From Bolinopsis microptera (Eukaryota; Ctenophora; Tentaculata; Lobata; Bolinopsidae): a stretch of DNA of 64,000 bases. The stretch spans positions 18,160,945-18,224,944 of the forward strand of contig NC_087079.1 of NCBI RefSeq assembly GCF_026151205.1. The letters run 5' to 3'. Positions 46,792 to 57,740 of the stretch are shown here, one piece after another. Position numbers and translations under genes: made by a program. Positions within the stretch are counted from its first letter, which is position 1. Every line of letters starts with the position of its first letter. The notes under the pieces are model-generated. The model ran no database searches. It worked only from the letters and a program-made list of their open reading frames with translations, and was not told the DNA's origin.

Positions 46792-47000
46792 TTAATACCA
46801 GAACTTGTAACTGAAACTCAGATGACTAAGATAAATAAGTTTAACTAACACTATCTCCACAACTGAAACACACACCATGTCATTGTGGAGCTTCTTAGTA
46901 CTTATAGCCACCACTTTATTGGCACGTGACATTGTGGTGAGGTCACTAGAGAGCTCGATTGTGTCGCCAACTTCGGCTAGACATGTATAAACCAAGCACG
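46792..47000 (-). pseudogene. Discoidin-like exon, C-terminal half of a domain
   Basis: After a CTAG acceptor at 47001 the frame reads LAEVGDTIELSSD and MVCVSVVEIVLV, the closing strands of the same domain type (compare TGSEILITTEKG ... VCEVAVYA at 13066-13194). It starts in phase 1, the phase left open by the exon at 46054-46251. The frame runs to TAA at 46792. In genomic order it precedes the N-terminal half, so a simple gene is not possible here. Confidence 0.4.
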
Positions 47001-47271
47001 CTAGAAATGGAAGTTAATCATTCTAGTGAAAGTTAATCATAATTATGTTTTACGATTGGAATACATATTCTATTCTAGTAGATAATGTACTCATGTAACC
47101 ATAACATATAATTAACTTTCAGGCATCAATTATATAATATTATTGAGACTCCATTTTGAAGGACTTCCAGACCAACAATCGCTAATGAGTTTGGCAGGCC
47201 ATTTGTATTTTTCACAGCTTGGAGAAACGCACCTGTTTGTCGCTAAATAACCATAAACCATATGATTTCAG

Positions 47272-50200
47272 GATCACGCGAATAGAAGAAATGCAGGGGA
47301 GGAGATATCGTTAGAAAACAAACTGAAGCAGTTTGAAGCACAGAAGAAAGTTAGCGAGAGGAACCTGGATATGGAGATCAAATATGTGAGTATATAATAA
47401 CTTGGATATGGAGATCAAATATGTGAGTATGTACTTATATAATAACTTGGATATGGAGATCAAATATGTGAGTATATAATAACTTGGATATGGAGATCAA
47501 ATATGTGAGTACTTAATAACTTGGATATGGAGATCAAATATGTGAGTATATAATAACTTGGATATGGAGATCAAATATGTGAGTATATATACTAGAATAT
47601 ACTTTATATATAATATATACTCACATATTATGTACTTCCGCTCAACTCTGTTACTTGTAGATTTATTCTTGAAGTGTACAGAAGGAGTTAAAACTATGGC
47701 AAGATGGCAAACCTATTTACTGTGTTCCACGCATTCTGAATGTGCTTTATCTCAAGTCAAAGCGCGAGCGTCAAACGTTATTTCAGGCATTGAACCTTAG
47801 TTTAGACCCATACCGAAACTTTGTTGAAAACTGATTCATCGCTGTCACGAGTCACAACGCGATGGATCCAAATGTCCAGAAAGTAAATAACACGTGACGA
47901 AAGTAAATAACACGTGACGAAAGTAAATAACACGACGTGACGAAAGTAAATAACACGTGACTAAAGTAAATAACACGACGTGACGAAAGTAAATAACACG
48001 TGACTAAAGTAAATAACACGTGACGAAAGTAAATAACACGTGACGAAAGTAAATAACACGTGACGAAAGTAAATAACACGTGTCATATGTAACAGGTAAT
48101 AGACAAGCAGCGGAGGTTGGGACACAGGACCTTCTGTCTTCCTCAAGAATTAGACTTGGTTCCAGCTCCGGGCACCCCTCTCAAGAAACGTATACTCAGG
48201 TAACCTTATAATTACAGTACTGTAAATCTATAATTACAGTACTATAAATCTATAATTACAGTACTATAAATCTATAATTACAGTACTATACATCTATAAT
48301 TACAGTACTTTAAATCTATAATTACAGTACTATAAATCTATAATTACAGTACTTTAAATCTATTACATTTATTGAGGTGATACTCCCTTAATTGTGGATG
48401 GTCATAAAAAGCCGGAACTAGTCGAGTCACAACGGGTCGCCTCGAGGTACACCGTTTTCATGCTTTCATGACTACTTTTAAATACTCAGGTAACAGAATT
48501 ACATTGAGCCACAGCTTCACTATGCATTCGATATTACGTAAAATAAGGAATAAAATGATTGTGATAGACGTTTGGTAATCAGATAATGATCGGGGAATAA
48601 AATGTGCTAAATTAGTAAATTGATCAACCAATTATCCGTCCACTCATGGCCTTGTCCTTATCAAACATTAACAACGAAACTTCTATTAAGTTATAGAATT
48701 AAAACTCGCCTAAAATAGATGAACTTCACGTTCGTTTTTCTAATCCCTATCAAAATAGCAGGAACAACTGAATTTTCCTTGACGACCAATATTTTTAAAT
48801 AAAATCCCACACTCTCCAGGGCGGGGAAAATAGACAGAGTAGACTTGGAGGTGGACACTAGAAGTGTCATGAGCGACCAGCCCCGGGCTAAACGAGCTAG
48901 GATCAACTCCGCTGCATCTACAGACTATGATTTAGCGTGAGTTAAATCATAGTTAAAATTTACTTTTTACAATTGTTCTAGATCTTACTTACTGTATATT
49001 AGTATATATTTATAATAGGGGGTGCACGATAAAAATAAACTTGCTCGGATTTTCAAAATTTTTGTTCCATTGTTTTCTTAAGACTGTGAGAATTTTCACA
49101 GTACCAAATTTGTCATACCTTTTGGGAATAATCAGTGAGTTTTGCCTAGGTGCCAAATTTAATGGTGCGCGGCTTTTGTAGCAAAATTAGGTGTAAAAGT
49201 CGCGTAATTTGACGAAATTCGTTGATTTTTGTCGTATTATTCTGTCATACCTTCGGTTCCTTAAATGAGATCATTCTGAAAATTTGTGAAGACCTTCCAA
49301 TAGGGCTTTTACAACTGTCCGAAAAATATGGTGGATGTCGGAGTTGATATTAAATGATATAGTGATGAAAATGCGGCAAAATACGCTGCTTTTAGCTGTG
49401 ACATAATGTTTGATGGTTGGATATGCTTTAAATTTTTCGGACAGTTTCCTTGTAAATCTATGAGTTACTGGGCGGCGCTCAGCCTGTCATTCCGCCGAAT
49501 CGCTTTTCACATGTTTACGAACATTATAGCCTGGGGAGTGGGGTAAGATCTTACTATATTTTACAATTATGAAATTTGGTAGGTTTCAGTAAGTAAGTAG
49601 GTTTCAGATTTTTGAGTCGACTTGGTTTTGGAACAAAAAATATGCTTTAACTTTTAAGGTTGACAAAACACAAAAGTTTTGCAATAAAACTAAAATTGAA
49701 CCGAAATACAAAAAGGATATCGATATCATACAATTTTCTTTTTATTCTTTAAAATATAAATGACAATGAATAGTTAACATCAATTTGCTAAAAAGCTTCT
49801 CTTTCTTTCTTTGGCTTGGACACAAACAGTAAAAAGCATCGTCTTCCTCCCCGCGTAATGTTTAATTCTTGAGTCCACCTCAAAGCCAGAAGTACTCCTT
49901 AGAGGAGAATTGCGGCTCTTGGTCAGATTATGTCGAATTCACGCTGTAGCTCGGAAGAAGCATTCCGGTGATCCGGGTTTCAAAAGATTCTGAGGAGAAA
50001 ATTGTTTTACTTGGAGACAACATTTTGTTGAAGTATTATGTGATGAGATTGACGTAAATATGTATTGTTATAATAGGAGAACAAGTCAGGAGTTAAATCT
50101 TACCTTATGCCAGTTGGTAGAGAGCTGCCGCCAGAGGTAGCATAACAGTAGACATTGCGAGGGCACCGTCACCTCCTTCACCTTCTTCTTCTTCTTCACC

Positions 50201-52235
50201 CTCTTCTTCTTCTTCTTCTTCACCTTCTTCTTCTTCTTCTTCTGTTTCACCTTCTTCTTCTTCTTCTTCTTCTTCTTCTTCTTCTGTTTCACCTTCTTCT
50301 TTTTCACCTTCTTCTTCTCCTCCGTCAGTTTCTTCGCCCTCAGTTTCTCCTCCGTCATCTTCTGAAAGATAGTAACGTGAGTTTTATTATAAAATAAAAT
50401 GAAAGCAATTACCCAAGAATAAATTATTAGTTGTTTAGGCCACGGTTTTTATCAGCAGCAAGCAAGCAACAATACGTTAATAAAATATTGTATATTTAAC
50501 AAGTTACGATTTCATTTTCGGTTGGTAAAAGTTGCAAGATTTTGCCAAAGTTTAGGGTGGAAAATAAAAATTTTTCAGCTCAAAATTTTGATCTTGAGAT
50601 AAAACAGGTGGTGATCTCAAGAAAAAAGAAACGTTAGGTCCAGATTTGAAAGTATAATACAAGTTAAATTTAAATAGCAATACTCACGGGTGAAAACTAC
50701 ACAGACCATGAGTCCCAGAAGTAAAAACAGCTTGAAGTCCATTTTTATTTATCTATCAAATAGTACGATTTGAATACTTGGGAGGTATAATATGATGATC
50801 GAACTGTATAAAGTACAAATATTTAAAAATCTGATAATAAGTATAAATATGATGTGACATAGTCAGAATATCTATCTGAAGCAATTCTACTGAACTGCGA
50901 TGAAAAGTTTTGCGCAGAAAGCACATTGGTCGAACATAATAATAATAATTATAAATATGACGTGACATAGTCAGAATATCAATATGAAGCAATTCTACTG
51001 AACTGCGATGAAAAGTTTTGCGCAGAAAGCACATTGATCGAACAGGAGTAAAACACTGCCATGTCTCAACATTCGTAACATAAGATAAGAAGATAAGTAG
51101 AACGAAGGAGAGACAAACTTTCCAATTGCCAGAGTTACTATGGAGAATCAATGTGAGTTGGTGGATCTTTTAACAGACAAAGGAACTAACGCGACGCCCA
51201 ACCTCACGCCTCTCCGTGATTGTTCTGTTTCAGTCATGATCACTTTCACTTTCATTTGTGCAGTATGCAGCCCGCCCAATGATGAAAGAGAAACTTCGTT
51301 GATTATCGAATAAGCTAACAGGGCATGTAATTATTTCTGTTGAGGTGGTGTCTAAATTGATAAACTGGTAAAATGAGTCACGTGATCGTGCCAGGCAACT
51401 GGGAGTGGCTTAACTAGAATAATCAAATTTACCAGCTCTGCTGTAATCTTGGATTGAATTTCATTAGTCTTTGACTCTCAATTAGGCTTGGACCAACTCC
51501 GAGTCTAATTGATCAATGGTATGATGACAAACGTTGTTAACAAATATCTTAGTTAAAATTTAAGACCGGCTTCACTGCACTTATAATTTTCCTCTTCAAA
51601 AGCTATTCAGTCTTCGATTGTCTTATGTGTTTTACTATTTTAAGATCTCTATAAAATAAACTTTTTGGACTTGAGCAGTGTTAAGAGAAGAATTTAATAA
51701 AAGGACGACTTACTTCTTTAATAAAATATCAGAACCCAAATTTACAGAATTTCAGAAAAAAGAGTACTTGATGAACATCGTAATCTTTATTTCCATTAGA
51801 ATCTGTCTTCACTGAGTCAATTCAGAAACAATCAGAAATTTGACTGAAAGAACCATCAAATCATAAGACTCAATAACATTACACGAGTCTACCAGATTAC
51901 AATGGTACATTGTATTTGATCAAAAATACGCTAATATAGTAATACTCTGATCAAAGTGACAGAGTTGCAAATTTTAGTTTAGATAAGCATGATAAACCTG
52001 CTTTATTGATAATTAATAACCATCTATTATAAACTTTAATCGTTAATTAATTAACCATTATTACAGGCGATACAACACGATGGAGGTACTTGCACCTGAA
52101 ACCACAGTAATGAACGTTATTTCGAGTGAAATGACGAGACCAAGAGGAGTCATTACCAAACCAAGAAATGGCGTCATATCAGAATTTGTGGAAAATCAGG
52201 AAACGTATAAACAGGAGATAAACATCCAGAGATGA
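47272..52235 (+). CDS. 3' part of an unrecognised multi-exon gene (nuclear-type, charged)
   Basis: Exons 47272-47385, 48096-48199, 48820-48936 and 52067-52235 (stop TGA) join in phases 0, 0, 2, 2. The first is coiled-coil-like (LENKLKQFEAQKKVSERN). The second contains ELDLVPAPGTPLKKRILR. The third has KIDRVDLEVDTRSVMSD and a basic cluster RAKRAR that could be a nuclear signal. The last ends in TKPRNGVISEFVENQE. AATAAA at 52510-52515 is a plausible poly(A) signal. A shorter alternative last exon (49830-49872) also fits the phase. An upstream exon may be 31306-31374. Exon 1 ends in a minisatellite that copies its donor. The intron 48937-52066 contains a minus-strand gene. No family is recognised. 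Confidence 0.55.
47362..47590. repeat. Minisatellite copying an exon-intron boundary, six copies
   Basis: The unit cttggatatggagatcaaat plus atgtgagtatataataa repeats six times. It contains the last 20 or so coding bases of exon 47272-47385 together with its GTGAGT donor, so six identical donors lie in a row. Confidence 0.92.
47878..48080. repeat. ~20-bp minisatellite (cacgtgacgaaagtaaataa), ten copies
   Basis: Perfect or near-perfect copies occupy the intron right up to the acceptor of exon 48096. Each contains CACGTG, an E-box. No spacers are present, so this is not a CRISPR array. Confidence 0.92.
48203..48362. repeat. 22-bp minisatellite (tctataattacagtactata), seven copies
   Basis: The array starts a few bases after the donor of exon 48096-48199. 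Every copy contains ATTACAG, which resembles a 3' splice site. Confidence 0.92.
50105..50742 (-). CDS. Small secreted poly-Glu protein with C-terminal GPI-type signal, two exons
   Basis: Exon 1 (50688-50742) encodes the signal peptide MDFKLFLLLGLMVCVVFT and ends in phase 1 at GTGAGT. Exon 2 (50105-50361) follows TTTCAG and continues in phase as QDDGGETEGEE, then long Glu runs broken by Gly and Thr, and ends GALAMSTVMLPLAAALYQLA before TAA. A hydrophobic C-terminus without a basic tail is typical of GPI attachment. Mature protein would be about 60 residues, nearly all acidic, suggesting cation binding at the cell surface. The Glu tract is a GAA/GAG microsatellite and probably varies in length. 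The other frame of the repeat would be poly-Lys but lacks the signal peptide. A minus-strand AATAAA is at 49741-49746. The gene lies in an intron of the plus-strand gene. Confidence 0.65.
50756..51151 (-). CDS. Hypothetical 131-codon ORF with hydrophobic start and internal duplication
   Basis: The frame begins MILHSNSGNWKVCLSFVLL and could carry a signal peptide. It is extended by two tandem copies of a ~105-bp DNA segment (each reading MCFLRKTFHRSSVELL), one of which is interrupted by an aataat run. It lies immediately upstream of the acidic protein gene and may be its 5' flank. Codon content is not convincing. Confidence 0.2.
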   Translation of the reverse strand: MILHSNSGNWKVCLSFVLLIFLSYVTNVETWQCFTPVRSMCFLRKTFHRSSVELLHIDILTMSRHIYNYYYYVRPMCFLRKTFHRSSVELLQIDILTMSHHIYTYYQIFKYLYFIQFDHHIIPPKYSNRTI

Positions 52236-52239
52236 GGAA

Positions 52240-53020
52240 AACACAGCCGACAGATTATATGCAATACAAATCAAAATGAACATTGTAATGTCTGGTTTTG
52301 GCTAAAACTGAAAGTTTCTACCATTTCATGTCGGTATAAAAGAGGCAAACAGCAAGAATTATCTGAGACAACAACATTGAAGAACAATCGGTTAAAGCGT
52401 TATTGGTAGCGATGTTGCCATTCATGAGAAAATATGTGTATTGTTGTACTTGAGAAACTAAAAAAGATGGGGTATGGAATCGAACATAGGAATGATATTT
52501 TTGTGAGTGAATAAAGTTACCCATTGTGCAAACATATATGAAGTTAAATTGCAAATTAATCGAAATGATTTTACTATATTACCTTAAAGTTAAATTGTTA
52601 CAGTCGATGATTTTGATAAAGATCTTTATTTTATTTCTCGTTCCCCGAGCTGCGCATGAAAACTGAAAGTAACATTAAATGAGAAATTGTTGCATCAAAG
52701 AAAGTTCGCTCAAATGCCGACTTTAGTCCACGAGCAGATTCCAGATAATATGTCAAGTCTAACACTTTCTACTGTATTGGTTCTTGCACAAACATCATTC
52801 GGTTTAACATAAAGTAATTCAGGTTCTGTACAACACCTCGGAATCCTACTTCTTTCATCAGGTTCATCATAGTATCCCGTATAACTATATTAAACTATTT
52901 TATCAACTAGCCAGGTTATTCTGCATAATATAAAGGACGTATTTTAATTCTAAATGAAAAGGCATGCCTATTATATTGATTTTTGCTAGTGTCTGGAATG
53001 TTCCAGCACCACTGTCACTA
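52240..53020. other. No gene recognised
   Basis: Apart from AATAAA at 52510-52515 for the gene ending at 52235, this AT-rich stretch shows no supported exon or repeat. Confidence 0.4.
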
Positions 53021-53022
53021 CA

Positions 53023-53232
53023 TTTGACCAAAACTCATAATCATGGGTAGAGTGGACCGCTGCCAGTGTCTCTCTTTTCCAAACAAAAGGAAATGATATT
53101 AATTTGAACCGTCCGCAAATGCAAATTGATATCGAGAATGAAATCGGTCGCTCGCTTTTCCCATTCAATAAGCTTTATAACAATTCGTAAGCCGTGAATA
53201 AATGGGAAAAGCGAGCGACCGATTTCATTGTT
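53023..53232. mobile_element. Foldback element copy 2, right arm truncated
   Basis: The left arm matches 39372 onward (tttgaccaaaactcataatc). The right arm stops after cgagcgaccgatttcatt, so only about the inner 55 bp of the right arm remain. Divergence from copy 1 is low. Confidence 0.85.
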
Positions 53233-53239
53233 ATTTTTA

Positions 53240-54320
53240 ATTTTATTTAGCATGCCACTACCTGGGGACCCCAGGCTATTATATTACTTCTATGTGCTGT
53301 GCATTCCAGTTTAGGTATCGCGCCGTCTCGATATTAAGCTTGTCATCAGCCACGGACAGATCAATCTTCTGAACAAACTCATGTGAGCTGTAATATTCCC
53401 TTACAGCGCACTTAATTGAGCGCAGTGCGAGTATTGAATTTGATATACCCTCACGAATGGCACGTCACCGATATCAGATATTGATATCCCGACTCGCTCA
53501 AAGTCCCAGATCACTGATCGTAATACTAAATCATAAATAGTTTCTGTTCGTTGTGAAGGTTGTTGTAATTTTCCACACTAACTGTAAAACTTTATTTTGA
53601 CATTAATTCGACGTTATTACGTCAGTGATATTCAACATAATCAAAATTGATGATATCAAAATGGTAATTTACTTCGATTATACAATTAATTCAAATCTTT
53701 CGTTTCTCAAAATTGCATGCATTAATTATATTTATGTAATTGGTAATGTGGCAACTGGTGGTGAAGTTGAAAATATAAAAATTAGATATTTTAATAAGTA
53801 TACTGTATACGTTATCATCGCTGTACACTTGTCAAGGCATTTCTTGGTTTCTCTAGTCCATTTTTAGAAATTCTATACAACATTGATATTGTAATAAATT
53901 CTGATGATAATAATTGAAAGATTTCAATAAAAGAAATGAAACGTCTAAAAATTTTTAAAGCCCGCAAAAGTTGACTGCTACCCTGGCCCTGGTCTCGTCA
54001 TCGACAGAAGCCTTAAATCCCGTGTAATCATTGTTTAAACTAGGATATCGTGTTCGAATCTTGATAAGAACACATCAGGGGTTGGTTGTTAGTGTTACTT
54101 GTTGATTACGAAATCAAAATTTCCTTTTTTCATAGAATAATAACAATTTGACATAATTTTAATTCAAATTCCACTCAATTTTACTCTGATAGTGATAAAA
54201 TTTAGAAATTGATCGGATATCCGACTATAGTAACTAGTTTCAAAGGTGTTTGGCCGGATATCAATCAGAAATTTCATTAATTTCCAGGACTTAGACTGTC
54301 TTAGACTTCTGTAACAATGC
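53240..54320. other. No gene recognised
   Basis: AT-rich DNA with short frames. The 80-codon frame at 53625-53867 has no recognisable features and ends in random-looking hydrophobic sequence. Confidence 0.35.
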
Positions 54321-54329
54321 TCTATTGAA

Positions 54330-55700
54330 AGGTGAGAAACCAGACTAATGGTCAACTGCCAACATTATACCAATTCCAAAGAAGGGCGACCTTAACGAAC
54401 TAATGAACTATCGGGGAATAAGCTTGTCATCCCTAGTTGCTGCCAGCTGTTCTGACATTTATAGACTTTAAGAAGGCTTTCGACAGTGTACATCGTGGGA
54501 AAATGTTCAAGATTCTAGAAGCTTACGGAATTCCAGTCAAAATCGTACAGCTTATACGGCTCATGTACGAGAAGACAATGGCCAAAGTCCTAACTCCAGA
54601 CGGAGAAACGGAATTGTTCGAGATACTCGCAGGTGTGTTACAGGGTGATACCTTAGCACCTTACCTCTTTGCAATAGTTATCGACTACTTTATATATGAG
54701 GCAAGCCATAGGTGATGATGCGGAGCAACTTGGACTCACTCTCGAAAGAAAAAGCAGAAGAGTGGGGCCCAAGATCATCGATGTGGACTTTGCAGATTAT
54801 ATAACACTTATATCTGAGGACATGGACAAGGCTAACGAGTTCCTGCTCAGAGTAGAATCGGCGGCAGCAAGCGTGGGACTACACATAAAGTTAAACGAAG
54901 GCAAGACCAAGGTCATGACACTGAATATGGAGAATCGATCTAGCGACCTACAAAGTCGAGCCGGGGATCCCATAGAAAATGTGGATGATTTCATCTATTA
55001 AGGCTCCTAGATTGAGAGCACAGATAGAGAGATAAGGGTTAGAAAGGGAAAAGCGTGGGGTGCCCTATATAGACTGAAGAATATCTGGAAATCCAAACCC
55101 GCAAAGAGCCTAAAAATATGATTGTTCATAACGGCTTGTGAATCAGTACTGCTCTACGGATCAGAAACCTGGACACTGACAAAGGCTCAAGAGAAACGTT
55201 TGGACGGGGCATACACAAAGATGCTGCGTATGGTGCTGGGTATCTCATGGAAGGACAAGGTCAGCAATATAACTTTGTATAAACAGGATTAAACAGGATT
55301 AAACAGGATTAAACAGGATTAAACATAAATTTGTCAATGAGAGCCCTAACACTCACGTCTTGACTATACATCAATATGATATAAATAAATAAATAAATAA
55401 TGTGCAAGAGTGTTCTTTAAATAAATTGTATGGTAGCCTACCAAGGCTGTCAAACAAGTTACGAAGCGGGAGATTAAAAATGGCGGAACACTGCATCCAA
55501 CATTCTGACCTTCTTGCCGGTGACTTAGTCTTATGGGAACCTACGCACGGTAGAGCACAGCAAGGCCGACCAAGACAAAGCTACTTGTCTAATGTCTATG
55601 TTACTGAAGGAAGTTGGGACAAAATCTAAAAAGGAACTGCGAACCCTGATGCAGGACAGGGATATATGGAGGAAATTATCTGGCGTAGATCGGACTTAGT
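54330..55700 (+). pseudogene. RTE-like LINE reverse transcriptase, decayed
   Basis: Reading across three frames recovers the order of RTE/BovB-like reverse transcriptase motifs: PIPKKGDLNELMNYRGIS near 54370, FIDFKKAFDSVHRGK near 54465, AGVLQGDTLAPYLF near 54635, VDFADY near 54785 (the catalytic second Asp has become Tyr), and LLYGSETWTLTKAQ near 55150. A tail matching PRLSNKLRSGRLKMAEHC and GRPRQSYL follows at about 55440-55600, separated by a taaac-rich microsatellite (55283-55325) and an aaat run. Stops at about 54714, 55002 and 55121 and several frame changes show it is dead. The endonuclease half is missing. Confidence 0.8.
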
Positions 55701-56280
55701 TCTGACATAGTATGTAGTAGGTACAGACACAGTATGCCATCTGCAAAGCAACAACTCTCAAATATAAAACACGGCGGAGGTATAAGACCCAACGTAGAGG
55801 TACTGACTTATGGCCCACCCTGTGGCAGTAGTTACAGAATGTTCAACGATTCAACTTTCTTGTGATTTCTTACAACATTGTTTATATTTCCTTTATTCCT
55901 CTACTACTTAGATGTATTGTTCTTGTAGTTGTCTAGGGTTCTCCAGGTACCATGTTTCCTTCCTGTAAGTCTACTAATTGCCACTTTCGAGAATAAACCC
56001 CTTTTCGGCTAGAGTTTTCTGATTAATATTGGCAAAAAGGAGCTCATTGAGGGAGCAATTTAATTTAATTGTGCAAAACGACCGGTCAAATTATTATATA
56101 TGGCCGGTCAAATTATCACACATGGCAGACGAATGAGAGTTTTAATTGTTCTGACCATCGCGAATCGAGATATATCAATTTTCCAAAACTTGAAATATCT
56201 TAACGGGTGATGCTCGTAAAATATTTGTTTCAAATATTAGACCGTCGACGAATCCTACTCGGCGCGCGTCTTGGTTGGTT

Positions 56281-56562
56281 ATAAACCTACAAGAAATATC
56301 TCCTTAAAGTGGACTTATACTTTGGCCAGACAGTTACACCCATGCACATACGGATGAATGGCCATAGGGACAAATTTATCATTAATGAGAGACCTAAATT
56401 TGAGCAATCGGCCCTTTCTATGCACTGTTTTTTAAAACATAAAAATGACTTTAATATTAGGATTTTTAAATTATGGATTGTGAGGAAAATGGCCCTCTTA
56501 GATTTAGATAGAGAAGAGGAAAAGTTCATATTTACATTCCGTACCAAAATTTTTAAATAAAA
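56281..56562 (+). pseudogene. GIY-YIG fragment of a second Penelope-like type
   Basis: The frame contains YFGQTVTPMHIRMNGHRDKF, EQSALSMHCFLKHK and DREEEKFIFTFRTKIF, which matches the GIY-YIG module with NGHR and 'SALS-H' typical of some Penelope-like elements and related mobile endonucleases. It differs strongly from the GIY-YIG at 26687-27421, so two families are present. No reverse transcriptase precedes it. The first 'GIY' tyrosine block lies before the apparent start and is not clearly kept. Confidence 0.65.
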
Positions 56563-57252
56563 TTGTAGTTACTAAATAATTTGCTTTTATTAATATTATT
56601 TTTCTTCCTAGTCGACCCGGGTAGGTCTAGATACTACGTCTGCAGCTCTTACATTGCCCTCTTTTGTTTGTCTTCCGCCTTCGACCTTTTCTCTTAGGTT
56701 GCTCTGCTTGTGATATTTATAATAATGTTAAATTTTCTATCATTTGTAAGAATTACTGTTGTTTCTAACCATTTTTCTTTTTTTGTAGGCTAGAGATGTA
56801 ATTTTATTTACGAACATATCACCTACTTGATGCCGTTTCGTTGCTTATCCAATTTAACAACTTTAAGATTGATAACTGATCGATTTAAAACACATTTCTT
56901 GCATAATCCGAAAATAACAGAAATGTCAAATCAGGGTTCTACGTCTTAGGGCTTTATCATTACGAATATTTTCTGGGAATTAATTTGTCAAAAGCATTTC
57001 TGTGCAGGAATATTTTGTCAATAGTCTCATGAACCACCCTGCATGAAAGAGTTACTTGTAAAGGTAGATCTGATGGGCACAACCAGCAAGAGCATATTTT
57101 CTCCAGGCGCCTTAAAGTTAATAACGAATTACTTTGTGTCAAAATAGACCGAAAGTTTTGGTTCAGGGCATGTTATACAGCAAGTAATCCACCGAAAGAG
57201 TGGAAACACCGCAGACTAAATCCGAGTATATAGTTTTGAGAGTGAGGGGTGG

Positions 57253-57396
57253 CCGACAACTGAACCCAATTGAACATAATCCCCACTTACCAATCAGCTT
57301 AATTGGTTAGGGTTAGGGTTAGGGTCAGGGTCAGGGTTAGGGTTAGAGTTAGGGTTAATCAGAATCTAAATGTCTTAATTGGGTTCAGTTGTCCGG
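57253..57396. repeat. Interstitial telomeric repeats inside a 19-20 bp inverted repeat
   Basis: 57307-57357 is (TTAGGG)n, about eight units with some TCAGGG and TTAGAG variants. It is bracketed by ccgacaactgaacccaatt (57253-57271) and its near-exact complement aattgggttcagttgtccgg (57377-57396). The array is internal and flanked by unique DNA, so it is not a chromosome end. The symmetric flanks suggest a MITE-like unit with a telomeric core. Confidence 0.85.
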
Positions 57397-57740
57397 TAGC
57401 GGTACTAAGTACTCTCTTTATGAAATTGAATACGTATGATTTGATCATGAGCCGCTGTTATCCAGTGTCGTCAATACTTAGATCCGCAAAGTCAAGACTT
57501 AGGTTTAATGAGCCTAATGTTTCAGCCAGTCAGCCAGAAATCTGAACAGTTAAAACTCGTGACTTGTCGATAATCTAACAAAAATAATGTAATAAAAGTT
57601 AAATTGCCCCCTAATGACCAGTCTCTTTAACAGCACCAATAGTAAGTACACTAGCATTGCAGTACATTTGAGTGTCGTTTAGAATTAACTTTATCAGCTT
57701 CTGTGATGACTTTGTAATGATCTTAGAGAATCCACTAACT

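Noticed and set aside
353-48080. Short regular repeats that might suggest CRISPR arrays (353-556, 47878-48080)
   Set aside because: Copies are contiguous without unique spacers, and the DNA is eukaryotic.
47852-48146. Minus-strand frames with hydrophobic repeats
   Set aside because: They are translations of the 20-bp minisatellite.
49830-49872. Alternative short terminal exon for the gene at 47272 (14 codons, good pyrimidine tract)
   Set aside because: Phase fits, but the longer exon at 52067-52235 also fits and is followed by AATAAA, so it was preferred.
50086-50358. Lysine-rich frame on the minus strand (poly-Lys)
   Set aside because: It is the wrong frame of the GAA repeat; the Glu frame joins in phase to a signal-peptide exon and ends in a GPI-like tail.
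57307-57357. Chromosome end
   Set aside because: Only about eight units, degenerate, and followed by more than 6 kb of ordinary sequence including a gene.
57303-57545. Frame starting with VRVRVR repeats
   Set aside because: Translation of TTAGGG repeats.
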